Shown piece after piece: positions 18,651 through 26,113 of a stretch of DNA of 61,316 bases. The notes beneath the pieces are model-generated. The model had not been told where the DNA came from. It did no database searches and saw only the letters and a list, made by a program, of their open reading frames with translations. Both the position numbers and the translations under genes were made by a program. Each line of letters begins with the position of its first letter. Position 1 is the first letter of the stretch. The stretch is from Streptosporangiales bacterium (GTDB lineage: Bacteria; Actinomycetota; Actinomycetes; Streptosporangiales; WHST01): positions 1 to 61,316 of the forward strand of contig WHST01000025.1 in assembly GCA_009379955.1 (NCBI GenBank). The letters are read 5' to 3'.

Positions 18651-19448
18651 ATGGGCACTCGGGTGCAACTCGTGGTGAACGGCGGCGTGCGTACCGTCCG
18701 GCTCGACCATCCGCCGCTCAACACGTTCGACACCGCCATGCGGCGGGAGCTGGCCGCTACGGCGGTCTCGCTCGCCGACGACGCGGACGTCCGCGCAGTG
18801 GTGCTCTACGGCGGCGAGCGGACGTTCGCCGCCGGCGCGGACATCCGTGAGCTCGCCGCGATGGGCTACGAGGAGATGTACGGCTGGAACCGCGCGATCC
18901 AGCGCGCCATCGGTGCGTTCGCCGACCTGCCGGTGCCCGTCGTCGCGGCCGTCACGGGCCACGCTCTCGGCGGCGGGATGGAGCTCGCGCTCACCGCCGA
19001 TTACCGCGTGGCGGCGGACGACGCGGTGCTCGGGCAGCCCGAGGTGCGGCTCGGCATCATGCCAGGATCCGGTGGCACGCAACGGCTGACCAGGCTCGTG
19101 GGTCCCGCGCGGGCCAAGCAGATCCTGATGACCGGTCGCCGCATCCCGGCCGCCGAGGCACTGCGGCTCGGCCTGGTCGACGAGGTGGTGCCGTCCGCCG
19201 AGGTGTACGCGGCCGCCCTCGCGTACGCCTCGCGGCTCGCGGTGGGCCCGCGGTTCGCGCTGCAGGCGATCAAGGAGGCCGTCGACCGTGGCGGTGACGG
19301 CCCGCTGGAGACGGGGCTGGCGCTCGAGCGCGCGTCGATCGCCGGTCTCTTCGCCACCGCGGACATGCGCACGGGCGTGGCGTCGTTCCTCTCGGACGGT
19401 CCCGGACGTGCCCGCTTCGGCGCACCGAAGGATCGGGGTTCCATGTAA
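18651..19448 (+). CDS. enoyl-CoA hydratase/isomerase family protein
   Basis: The 265-aa crotonase-fold enzyme likely hydrates a 2-enoyl-CoA or isomerises an acyl-CoA in a beta-oxidation-type route. It shows the oxyanion-hole segments FAAGADIREL and GHALGGGMELAL, and the region containing the usual catalytic Glu residues (GQPEVRLGIMPGSGGTQRL), which keeps both E positions typical of true hydratases. The ATG at 18651 follows GGAAGG. It is first in a two-gene transcript with the TetR regulator and is preceded by TetR-like operator site 1. Acyl-CoA synthetase and acyl-CoA dehydrogenase genes nearby complete the set for side-chain beta-oxidation. Confidence 0.86.
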   Translation: MGTRVQLVVNGGVRTVRLDHPPLNTFDTAMRRELAATAVSLADDADVRAVVLYGGERTFAAGADIRELAAMGYEEMYGWNRAIQRAIGAFADLPVPVVAAVTGHALGGGMELALTADYRVAADDAVLGQPEVRLGIMPGSGGTQRLTRLVGPARAKQILMTGRRIPAAEALRLGLVDEVVPSAEVYAAALAYASRLAVGPRFALQAIKEAVDRGGDGPLETGLALERASIAGLFATADMRTGVASFLSDGPGRARFGAPKDRGSM

Positions 19449-19515
19449 CCGCTGACCGTGCAGGAATACGGTGTGGTCCACCGGGCGCGTCGACGTCCTG
19501 ACCGCGAGGAGCTCC

Positions 19516-20178
19516 ATGCCACGACCGCCAGGACACGGCCCCGGCTACGAGGTGAAGCGACAGGAGATCATCGACGTCGCCGCGGTTCTCTTCGCCAGGA
19601 AGGGTTACGCCGCTACCGGCATCGCCGAGATCGGTACGGCCGCCGGCCTCGCGAAGGGCGCGCTCTACTACTACATCGGCTCCAAGGAGAACCTCCTCGT
19701 CGAGATCCAGTCACGGGTGCTGACGCCGCTGTTGCAAGCCGCGCGCCCGCTCGCCACGCTCGACGAGGACCCGGTGCTGCGGCTGCGGCTGGTGTCGGAG
19801 GTGCTGCTCGACAACATCTTCCGCCGCCTCGACCACATCTGGGTCTACGAGCACGACTACCGCCAGGTGACCGGCGACAGCCGCGGTCGCCTGCTCCGCC
19901 AGCGTCGCCAGTTCGAGCAGCTCGTCACGGGCCTGCTCGTCGAGGCGATGGACGCCGGCGCGTTCCGCCGGATGGACCCGCGGCTCACGGTGCTGCAGTT
20001 CCTCAACATGCACAACCACACCTACCAGTGGTTGCGCCCGAACGGCCCGTGGGACGCCGCCTTCCTGTCGCGCCAGTACTGCGCCACCCTCTTCGCCGGC
20101 TTCCGTACCGACGACTACGACCTCGCCGACCTGGAGGACCGCGTCGACCGCTTCCGCGCCGCTGTACCCAACCCGTGA
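19516..20178 (+). CDS. TetR-family transcriptional regulator of catabolic block 1
   Basis: The 220-aa repressor has an N-terminal TetR helix-turn-helix (about residues 15-60: FARKGYAATGIAEIGTAAGL then GALYYYIGSKENLL) and a C-terminal ligand domain of TetR_C type. Family members in such settings usually respond to acyl-CoA thioesters. The ATG at 19516 has GAGGAG at ideal spacing. It is downstream of the enoyl-CoA hydratase. Two nearly identical palindromes at 18561 and 22329 mark its probable operators. Its TGA stop lies inside the left arm of a GTGAGGGG hairpin. Confidence 0.86.
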   Translation: MPRPPGHGPGYEVKRQEIIDVAAVLFARKGYAATGIAEIGTAAGLAKGALYYYIGSKENLLVEIQSRVLTPLLQAARPLATLDEDPVLRLRLVSEVLLDNIFRRLDHIWVYEHDYRQVTGDSRGRLLRQRRQFEQLVTGLLVEAMDAGAFRRMDPRLTVLQFLNMHNHTYQWLRPNGPWDAAFLSRQYCATLFAGFRTDDYDLADLEDRVDRFRAAVPNP

Positions 20179-20225
20179 GGGGCACCCCCACCGTGCCATG
20201 ACGCGGTGGGGGTGCCCCTCACGGG
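20172..20225. terminator. 22-bp perfect hairpin, GTGAGGGGCACC family
   Basis: Arms 20172-20193 and 20204-20225 pair perfectly around a 10-base loop. The element contains the stop codon of the tetR gene and lies 30 bases from the stop of the convergent E1 dehydrogenase gene, so it probably terminates both. Its arms are nearly the same as those of the hairpin at 33382-33435. Confidence 0.75.
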
Positions 20226-20255
20226 CTCAGCGCCGGCGCCCCGCCGTCTCACCGC

Positions 20256-22262
20256 TCAGGTCGCCGCGACCTCGCGGACGGCTGTGGTGATCGTGTGCCG
20301 GTCCGGGAGCCAGGCGCGTTCGAGGCTCGGGGCGTAGGGGGCGGGGGTGGCAGCGGCGCCGACCCGGCGGACGGGGGCGTCGAGGGTCCAGAAGCCGTCG
20401 TACGCCGCGACGGCGGCCAGCTCGGCCCCGACGCCGAAGTCGGTGACGGCCTCGTGGGCGATGACCAGGCGGTTGGTCTTCGCCAGCGAGCGGAGCACCG
20501 TCTCCCGGTCCAGCGGGACGATGGTGCGCAGGTCGATCACCTCGACGCTGACGCCCTCGGCCGCCAGCGTCTCCGCGCTCGCCAGGCATTCGTGGACGAG
20601 CCTGGAGTACGACACCAGCGTCACGTCGGTGCCCTCGCGGCGCACCTTCGCCTTCCCCAGCGGCACCAGGTGGTCGGCGGGCGGTGCGGGACCCTGGTGG
20701 CCGTAGAGCAGGCGGTTCTCGACGAAGACCACCGGGTTCGGGTCGCGGATGGCGGCGCGCAGCAGGCCGTAGGTGTCCGCCGGCGTCGACGGCATGACGA
20801 CGGTGAGGCCGGGGATGTGCGCGAGGACCGCTTCCAGGCTCTGCGAGTGCTGGCTGCCCGAGGAGCGTCCCGCGCCGAACTGGGTGCGGACGACGAGCGG
20901 CAGGCTCGCGCCGCCGCCGGTCATGAAGCGCAGCTTCGCCGCCTGGTTGAGCAGCTGGTCGAAGCAGACGCCGATGAAGTCGAAGTACATCAGCTCGACG
21001 ACGGGACGCATGCCCGCGAGTGCGGCGCCGACGGCGGTGCCGATGATCGCGTTCTCGGAGATCGGGGTGTCGCGGACGCGGCCGGGGAAGCGTTCGGCCA
21101 ACCCTCTGGTCAGCCCGAACACGTTGCCACCCTCACCCACGTCGATGCCCGCGAGGAACACCGAGTCGTCCGCCGCGAGCTCGTGCTCGAGCGCGGTGCG
21201 GACCGCGGCCGTCGTCTTGAACGTCTCGCCCGTCGCGTCCGGTGGCTCCGGCACGGGCTCGCGCGGCGTGATCACGTGGTGGTGCAGGGTCTCCGCCGCG
21301 GGCTCGGGTGCGCGCCGCGCGGCCTCGATGTCGTCGTCGACGAGCCCGGTCACCTCGGCGTCGATCGCGGCCACGTCCGCCGGCGTGGCCCCGTACGCGC
21401 GCATCCGGCCGGCCAGCATCGTGAGGGGGTCGCGTTCCTGCCACGACGCCAGCTCGTCGGACTCGCGGTAGCGCTGGGGGTCGCCCTCGTAGTGGCCGTG
21501 CCACCGGTAGGTCTCCGCCTCCAGCATGATCGGCCCCGCGCCGTCGCGCAGCCGGCCGACGAGCCCGCCCACGAGGTCGGCGACGGCGACGACGTCGTTG
21601 CCGTCGACCCGGTGGAACTCCACGCCGTAGCCGAGGGCACGGTCGGCGAGTGGAGCGCGGTGCTGGGCGCTGCTCGGTGAGAACTCCGCGTACCCGTTGT
21701 TCTCGCAGCAGAAGAGCACCGGCAGTCGCCACACGGCGGCGAGGTTGACGGCCTCGTGGAACATGCCCTGCGCCACCGCTCCGTCGCCGAAGAACGCGAC
21801 CACGACGCCGCCCTCGCCGCGCAGCTGCGCCGCGGTTCCGGCGCCGGTTGCGATCGGCAGCCCGGCCGCGACGATCCCGTTCGCGCCGAAGACGCCGGAC
21901 CGGGGGTCGGCGATGTGCATCGAGCCGCCGCGACCCGCGCAGGTGCCCGTCTGCCTGCCCATCAGCTCCGCGAACATCCCGGCCGGGTCGAGCCCCTTGG
22001 CGAGGCAGTGGCCGTGTCCACGGTGCGTCGACGTGACGACGTCGCGCGCGTCGAGCGGCCAGCACGCGCCGACCGCCGACGCCTCCTGCCCGATGGACAG
22101 GTGGAGGAAGCCGGGGATCTCGCTGTCGCGGTACGCCACCGAGGCGCGTTCCTCGAACGTGCGGATCAGGCGCATCCTGCGGTACATCTCGCGCAGCGCA
22201 CCGAGGTCGTCGCCGACGCTCGTCGTGCGTGCCGGCAGGTCGACGTCGTGGGTCGACGTCAT
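20256..22262 (-). CDS. fused ThDP-dependent dehydrogenase E1 (alpha-beta)
   Basis: This 668-aa fusion joins an E1 alpha domain (about residues 20-330) and an E1 beta domain (about 345-668) of branched-chain 2-oxoacid, pyruvate or acetoin dehydrogenases. The ThDP site shows GDGAVAQGMFHEA followed by CENNGYAEF, and GGSMH; the beta part has FLAGIDVGEGGNVFG and RDTPISENAIIG. These enzymes decarboxylate a 2-oxoacid or cleave acetoin and pass the acyl group to a lipoyl E2. No E2 or E3 gene is in the window. It is divergent from a zinc alcohol dehydrogenase and shares operator site 2. Acetoin or 2-oxoacid breakdown is possible. Confidence 0.85.
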   Translation of the reverse strand: MTSTHDVDLPARTTSVGDDLGALREMYRRMRLIRTFEERASVAYRDSEIPGFLHLSIGQEASAVGACWPLDARDVVTSTHRGHGHCLAKGLDPAGMFAELMGRQTGTCAGRGGSMHIADPRSGVFGANGIVAAGLPIATGAGTAAQLRGEGGVVVAFFGDGAVAQGMFHEAVNLAAVWRLPVLFCCENNGYAEFSPSSAQHRAPLADRALGYGVEFHRVDGNDVVAVADLVGGLVGRLRDGAGPIMLEAETYRWHGHYEGDPQRYRESDELASWQERDPLTMLAGRMRAYGATPADVAAIDAEVTGLVDDDIEAARRAPEPAAETLHHHVITPREPVPEPPDATGETFKTTAAVRTALEHELAADDSVFLAGIDVGEGGNVFGLTRGLAERFPGRVRDTPISENAIIGTAVGAALAGMRPVVELMYFDFIGVCFDQLLNQAAKLRFMTGGGASLPLVVRTQFGAGRSSGSQHSQSLEAVLAHIPGLTVVMPSTPADTYGLLRAAIRDPNPVVFVENRLLYGHQGPAPPADHLVPLGKAKVRREGTDVTLVSYSRLVHECLASAETLAAEGVSVEVIDLRTIVPLDRETVLRSLAKTNRLVIAHEAVTDFGVGAELAAVAAYDGFWTLDAPVRRVGAAATPAPYAPSLERAWLPDRHTITTAVREVAAT

Positions 22263-22328
22263 GCGCGTTCACCGTCCCGTCGCGAGGTCGTTCCGGTCAC
22301 AGACTCTTGACAACCGAGCCGTAACGAC

Positions 22329-22356
22329 GATTCTTGTACCGATCGTTCTAGAAAAC
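22329..22356. promoter_or_regulatory. 28-bp imperfect palindrome, likely TetR operator (site 2)
   Basis: This site is 22/28 identical to the one at 18561-18588, with the shared core TGTACC-R-ATCG-K-TCTA. It lies in the 130-base divergent region between the E1 fusion gene and the alcohol dehydrogenase gene. A TTGACA at 22307-22312 lies just upstream on the plus strand, so a repressor here would cover the minus-10 region of the alcohol dehydrogenase promoter. Confidence 0.65.
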
Positions 22357-22392
22357 AATAAGCTGGTGCCGGGAACGGTTTGGAGGTGGGAC

Positions 22393-23451
22393 GTGCAGGC
22401 GCTGCGCTGGCACGCCAGAGGTGACCTCCGTCTCGACGACGTGCCCGAGCCCGCGGATCCCGGCCCCGGCGAGGCCGTGGTCGAGGTGGCGTACTGCGGG
22501 GTCTGCGGCACCGACGTGCACGAGTACGCCGCGGGCCCGAACATGATCAGGACCGACCCGCACCCGTTGACCGGTGCTGTTCCGCCGTTCGCGCTCGGGC
22601 ACGAGCTGAGCGGCACCGTCGTCGCGCTCGGCCGGCCGGTGCCCGGTGTCGAGATCGGCACCCGCGTCGCCGTCGACCCGTGCCTGCGCTGCGGTTCGTG
22701 CTTCTGGTGCCTGCGCGGTGACTACCACATCTGTGCGAAGGGCGGCTCCGTCGGCCTCGCCTCACCCGGCGCGTTCGCCGAACGCGTCACCGTGCCCGCG
22801 TACGGACTCGTGCCGATACCCGACGCGGTCTCCGACGAGCACGCTGCGGCGGCCGAGCCCCTCGCCGTGGGTGTGCACGCCGTGCGGCGCGCGCAGATCG
22901 GTCCAGGCGACCAGGTGCTCGTGCTCGGTGCAGGACCGATCGGCGTCGCGGTCCTGCTTGCCGCACGGCTCGCGGGCGCCGCCGGCCTCTTCGTCAGCGA
23001 GCCGTTGGCGTCGCGTGCGGAGTGTGCACGCGAGCTCGGCGCGACAGAGGTGTTCGACCCGACCGTCACCGACGTGCGTCGCGAGGTCTTCCTGCGTACC
23101 GGCCGCGTCGGTCCCGACGTCGTCGTCGAGGCGACCGGACGCGCCGACGCCGCCGCGTCGGCGATCACGTCGGTACGCCGCGGCGGTCGCGCAGTGCTCG
23201 CCGGCGTCAGCGCGCAGGAGGTCACGGTCCCGCTCGGCGCGATCGTCATGTACGAGCGGACCGTCGTCGGATCGCTCGGCTACAACTACGACATCCCGCG
23301 CGTCCTGGCCCTGATGGCGGCCGGCCGACTCGACGCCGCCCCGTTCGTCACCGCCGTCTTCCCGCTCGCGGCCGGACCAGGCGTGTTCGCGGAGCTCGCC
23401 GCCGACCCAGGCCGGCACCTGAAGGTGCTGTTGACCCCGAAAGGCGACTGA
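22393..23451 (+). CDS. zinc-dependent alcohol/2,3-butanediol dehydrogenase-like (MDR)
   Basis: The 352-aa medium-chain dehydrogenase oxidises an alcohol or diol with NAD(P). Catalytic zinc ligands are Cys38 in GVCGTD and His70-Glu71 in GHE; the structural zinc site is complete (C100, C103, C106, C114). The Rossmann motif is VLGAGPIG. Overall pattern resembles 2,3-butanediol or sorbitol dehydrogenases. The GTG at 22393 follows GGAGG at 7 bases; an apparent extension upstream is antisense to the E1 gene. It is followed two bases after its stop by the acyl-CoA dehydrogenase gene, so the two are co-transcribed. Confidence 0.86.
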   Translation: MQALRWHARGDLRLDDVPEPADPGPGEAVVEVAYCGVCGTDVHEYAAGPNMIRTDPHPLTGAVPPFALGHELSGTVVALGRPVPGVEIGTRVAVDPCLRCGSCFWCLRGDYHICAKGGSVGLASPGAFAERVTVPAYGLVPIPDAVSDEHAAAAEPLAVGVHAVRRAQIGPGDQVLVLGAGPIGVAVLLAARLAGAAGLFVSEPLASRAECARELGATEVFDPTVTDVRREVFLRTGRVGPDVVVEATGRADAAASAITSVRRGGRAVLAGVSAQEVTVPLGAIVMYERTVVGSLGYNYDIPRVLALMAAGRLDAAPFVTAVFPLAAGPGVFAELAADPGRHLKVLLTPKGD

Positions 23452-23453
23452 CC

Positions 23454-24602
23454 ATGGACTTCGACCTGCCGGAGGAGACGCGGGCGCTGCAGCGGATGTG
23501 TCGCGACTTCGCCGAGAAGGAGATCGCCCCGCACGCCGCGGACTGGTCGGAGCGTTCGTACTTCCCGTGCGAGGTCTTCGCGAAGATGGGCGAGGTCGGG
23601 CTGATGGGCATGCTCGTCGACGAGGAGTACGGCGGTAGCAACGCCGGCCTCGTCGCGTACGTCGCGGCGATGGAGGAGATCGGCACCGCCGACCAGTCGG
23701 TGGCATCGGCGTGGAACGCGCACTCGACCATCGCGACGCTGCCGCTGGCGACGTACGGCACGGCGGCGCAGAAGGAGCAGTGGCTCGTGCCGCTGGCGAC
23801 CGGGCGCAACATCGGTGCGTTCGGGTTGACCGAGCCGACGGCGGGGTCCGACGCGGCCGGCATCCGTACGCAGGCGCGCAGGGTGGACGGCGGCTGGGTG
23901 CTCGACGGCACGAAGATGTTCATCAGCAACGCGGGCACGCCGATGAGCCTCGGCGTCACCGTGCTCGCGGTGACCGGCACGACCGGCGAGGGGGCGAAGC
24001 AGTTCGGCGCGTTCTTCGTGCCGGAGGGCACGCCCGGGTACTCGAAGGGGCAGCCGCTGCGCAAGATCGGCTGGCACGCGCTCGACACCCGCGAGCTCGT
24101 CTTCCGCGACTGCTGGGTGGCGGACTCGCATCTGGTCGGCGACGAGGGCAGGGGCCTGCAGCAGTTCCTGCAGGTGCTCGACCCGGGCCGGATCAGCGTC
24201 GCCGCGCTGTCGCTGTCACTCGCCCGCGCGTCGCTGGAGCTGGCGCTGCGCTACTCCCAGCAGCGCGAGCAGTTCGGCCGCCCGCTGAGCCGCTTCCAGG
24301 CGATCGCGCACAAGCTCGCCGACATGGCCACCGAACTGGAGGCCGCGCGCTGGCTGGTCTACCGCGCCGCCTGGCTCGCCGACCGCGGTCGCCCGTACAG
24401 CAAGGAGGCCGCGATGGCCAAGCTGTACGCGTCGGAACTCGCCAACCGCGCGGCGAGCGCGAGCGTGCAGATCCATGGCGGCTACGGCTACGTCAGGGAG
24501 TCGGAGATCTCCCGCTTCTACGCCGACGCCAAGATCCTCGAGATCGGCGAAGGCACCAACGAGGTCCAGCGCAACGTCATCGCCCGCCTCCTCACCACCT
24601 GA
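23454..24602 (+). CDS. acyl-CoA dehydrogenase
   Basis: The 382-aa FAD enzyme introduces a 2,3-double bond into an acyl-CoA. Segments typical of the family are GAFGLTEPTAGSDAAG (FAD and substrate loop), IGWHALDTRELVFRDCWV, QIHGGYGYVRE and EIGEGTNEVQRNVIAR near the C-terminus, where the usual catalytic Glu region lies. The length is standard for short- or branched-chain enzymes. It is co-transcribed with the zinc dehydrogenase and would precede the enoyl-CoA hydratase at 18651 in a beta-oxidation sequence. Confidence 0.88.
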   Translation: MDFDLPEETRALQRMCRDFAEKEIAPHAADWSERSYFPCEVFAKMGEVGLMGMLVDEEYGGSNAGLVAYVAAMEEIGTADQSVASAWNAHSTIATLPLATYGTAAQKEQWLVPLATGRNIGAFGLTEPTAGSDAAGIRTQARRVDGGWVLDGTKMFISNAGTPMSLGVTVLAVTGTTGEGAKQFGAFFVPEGTPGYSKGQPLRKIGWHALDTRELVFRDCWVADSHLVGDEGRGLQQFLQVLDPGRISVAALSLSLARASLELALRYSQQREQFGRPLSRFQAIAHKLADMATELEAARWLVYRAAWLADRGRPYSKEAAMAKLYASELANRAASASVQIHGGYGYVRESEISRFYADAKILEIGEGTNEVQRNVIARLLTT

Positions 24603-24697
24603 CCGAGTTGTCAGTCATCCATCGCCGCTGGTGCGGCGGCACCGGGCGGGTGACAAGGGTGGACTCGGTCGTGGTGTCGGTCGCTTCGCGGCCGCAA

Positions 24698-24751
24698 CCC
24701 GTGAACGGCACCCTCACCATGCCCCGGCACGGTGAGGGTGCCGTTCACGGG
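24698..24751. terminator. 21-bp perfect hairpin, GTGAACGGCACC family
   Basis: Arms 24698-24718 and 24731-24751 pair perfectly around a 12-base GC-rich loop. It lies about 95 bases after the acyl-CoA dehydrogenase stop and is the first of three palindromes in the gene-free stretch 24603-24899, which otherwise holds nothing recognisable. Confidence 0.7.
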
Positions 24752-24789
24752 TGCACGCCGAGGGTCGTCGGTGGAGCTTCACCTCACCG

Positions 24790-24831
24790 ACGTGGACTTC
24801 ACCTCGTCCCGGCACGAGGTGAAGTCCACGT
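24790..24831. repeat. 18-bp hairpin, GTGGACTTCACCTCGT family, copy 2
   Basis: Arms 24790-24807 and 24814-24831 are the same sequence as the stem at 121-162 near the window start, with a different 6-base loop (CCCGGC versus GCAGGG). Conserved arms with a varying loop indicate a repeated palindromic element in intergenic positions. Confidence 0.7.
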
Positions 24832-24851
24832 TGATCACGTGCACGTGATCA
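24832..24851. repeat. perfect 20-bp palindrome
   Basis: TGATCACGTGCACGTGATCA is a perfect palindrome abutting the preceding hairpin. A related ACGTGATCAACGTGG string flanks the first copy at about 112-125, so the palindrome may be part of the same element. It could also be a protein-binding site for the Xre gene downstream. It lies 48 bases past that gene's stop. Confidence 0.5.
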
Positions 24852-24899
24852 AACGGTGCGGGCGGCGAGCCTATTGACGATTCAGTGGCAGGCGTCGCT

Positions 24900-25166
24900 C
24901 TAGCCGCGCCTGGTACTGACAACTCGCGGCGATGTGCGGTCGAGGAGCTCGTCGACCGGCAGGGCGAGGGCGTTCGCGAGCGCGACCACGGTGAAGAATG
25001 CCGGGGTCGCGATGCGACCGGTCTCGATCTTGCGCAGGGTCTCCGTCGACACTCCGGACACGGCGGCGACGTCGGCCATGCTTCGGTCGCCGCGGGCCGT
25101 GCGGAGTGCGGCGCCGAGGCGGCGACCGCGCTCGCGCTCGCCGGGCGTCAGTGGTGGTCGGACCAT
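24900..25166 (-). CDS. Xre-family helix-turn-helix regulator
   Basis: This 88-aa protein consists of a single HTH_3 domain: RLGAALRTARGDRSMADVAA, then SGVSTETLRKIETGR and a dimer region ending in VDELLDR. Such small proteins act as repressors or toxin-antitoxin-like regulators. It is divergent from a methionine aminopeptidase gene with only 53 bases between starts, and an AT-rich imperfect palindrome sits in that gap, so it likely controls itself and the peptidase gene. Confidence 0.8.
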   Translation of the reverse strand: MVRPPLTPGERERGRRLGAALRTARGDRSMADVAAVSGVSTETLRKIETGRIATPAFFTVVALANALALPVDELLDRTSPRVVSTRRG

Positions 25167-25171
25167 GGTGT

Positions 25172-25195
25172 GATACTAATACCGGGATTGTTATC
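25172..25195. promoter_or_regulatory. AT-rich imperfect palindrome between xre and map-like genes
   Basis: The 24 bases have GATA/TATC outer arms and a CCGG centre, with 9 of 12 pairs matching. The tract is markedly more AT-rich than its surroundings and starts 6 bases before the Xre gene. It probably contains both promoters and the Xre operator. Confidence 0.4.
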
Positions 25196-25219
25196 CCACC
25201 AGCACCGGGAGGTCCGGCC

Positions 25220-26005
25220 ATGGTCGAGCTGAAGACGCCGAGGGAGATCGACGCGATCGCGGCCGCCGGCGAGGTCGTCGCGGCGGCGCTCCTCGCGGTG
25301 CGGACGCAGGCGGCCGTGGGCGTACGCCTCGACCAGCTCAACGAGGTCGCGGCCTCGGTCATCCGCGGCGCCGGGGCGACTCCGGCGTTCCTCGGGTATA
25401 CGCCGGGCTTCGCGTCGACGCCGTTCCCCGGCGTCATCTGCGCCTCGGTCAACGACGCCGCGCTGCACGGCATCCCCGGCCCGTACCGGCTGGCCGACGG
25501 AGACCTGCTCGGCGTCGACTGCGGCGCCGTCCTCGACGGCTGGGTCGCCGACGCCGCCGTGACGTTCTCCGTGGGCGAGCCACGCGCCGACGACGCCAGG
25601 CTCGTCGACTGCGCGTGGCAGGCCCTATGGGCGGGTGTCGACGCGGCGGTCGCCGGAGCGCGGCTCAGTGACGTCTCGGCCGCGATCGGTGCCGTGGGAC
25701 GCGCGGGCGGCTACGGCATCTCCGTCGACTTCGGCGGGCACGGCGTCGGACGGGCGATGCACGAGTCGCCGTCCGTGCCGAACGAGGGGTCACCGGGTCG
25801 CGGCATGCGGCTGGCACCCGGGCTCGTCATCGCCGTCGAGCCGTGGTTCCTCGCCGGCGGCGACGACGGGTACGCGATCGACGACGACGGCTGGACGCTG
25901 CGCACTCGCGACGGCAGCCGCGCCGCCCACGTCGAGCACACCATCGCGGTGACCGAGGACGGCCCTCGCGTCCTCACGGCAGGGCCGGCCCGCGTCCCGG
26001 CCTGA
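25220..26005 (+). CDS. map: type I methionine aminopeptidase
   Basis: The 261-aa metallopeptidase removes N-terminal methionine from nascent proteins. All five metal ligands are present: D100 and D111 (GVDCG...ADAAVTF), H174 (GGHGVG), E207 (AVEPWF) and E239 (HVEHTIAV); His83 (LHGIP) matches the substrate-binding His. It lacks the N-terminal zinc-finger or linker extension. The gene stands alone next to an Xre regulator rather than in the ribosomal-protein region, so this is probably an additional map paralogue. The ATG at 25220 follows GGAGG. Confidence 0.88.
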   Translation: MVELKTPREIDAIAAAGEVVAAALLAVRTQAAVGVRLDQLNEVAASVIRGAGATPAFLGYTPGFASTPFPGVICASVNDAALHGIPGPYRLADGDLLGVDCGAVLDGWVADAAVTFSVGEPRADDARLVDCAWQALWAGVDAAVAGARLSDVSAAIGAVGRAGGYGISVDFGGHGVGRAMHESPSVPNEGSPGRGMRLAPGLVIAVEPWFLAGGDDGYAIDDDGWTLRTRDGSRAAHVEHTIAVTEDGPRVLTAGPARVPA

Positions 26006-26052
26006 CCACCAACCCCCTGTTGGGGTCCCCGGTCGTGGTGCTGACCCCTGCC

Positions 26053-26080
26053 GGGGTCCCCAGCGGTGATGCGGGGACCC
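26053..26080. terminator. hairpin between convergent map-like and esterase genes
   Basis: GGGTCCCC at 26054-26061 pairs with GGGGACCC at 26073-26080. The 108-base gap holds three GGGGTCCC-like strings and little else. This is probably a bidirectional terminator. Confidence 0.5.
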
Positions 26081-26113
26081 TGAGCACGGCGGCGTCCCGG
26101 CGGGGTCGCAGGC

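Noticed and set aside
20256-23451. Acetoin/2,3-butanediol gene cluster (aco/bud)
   Set aside because: E1 and a butanediol dehydrogenase-like enzyme are adjacent, but E2, E3, the acetoin regulator AcoR and acetolactate genes are absent. The assignment remains only a possibility.
9664-24602. Antibiotic or polyketide biosynthetic cluster
   Set aside because: There are SDRs, a ligase and crotonase-type genes, but no PKS, NRPS or carrier protein; the set fits degradation.
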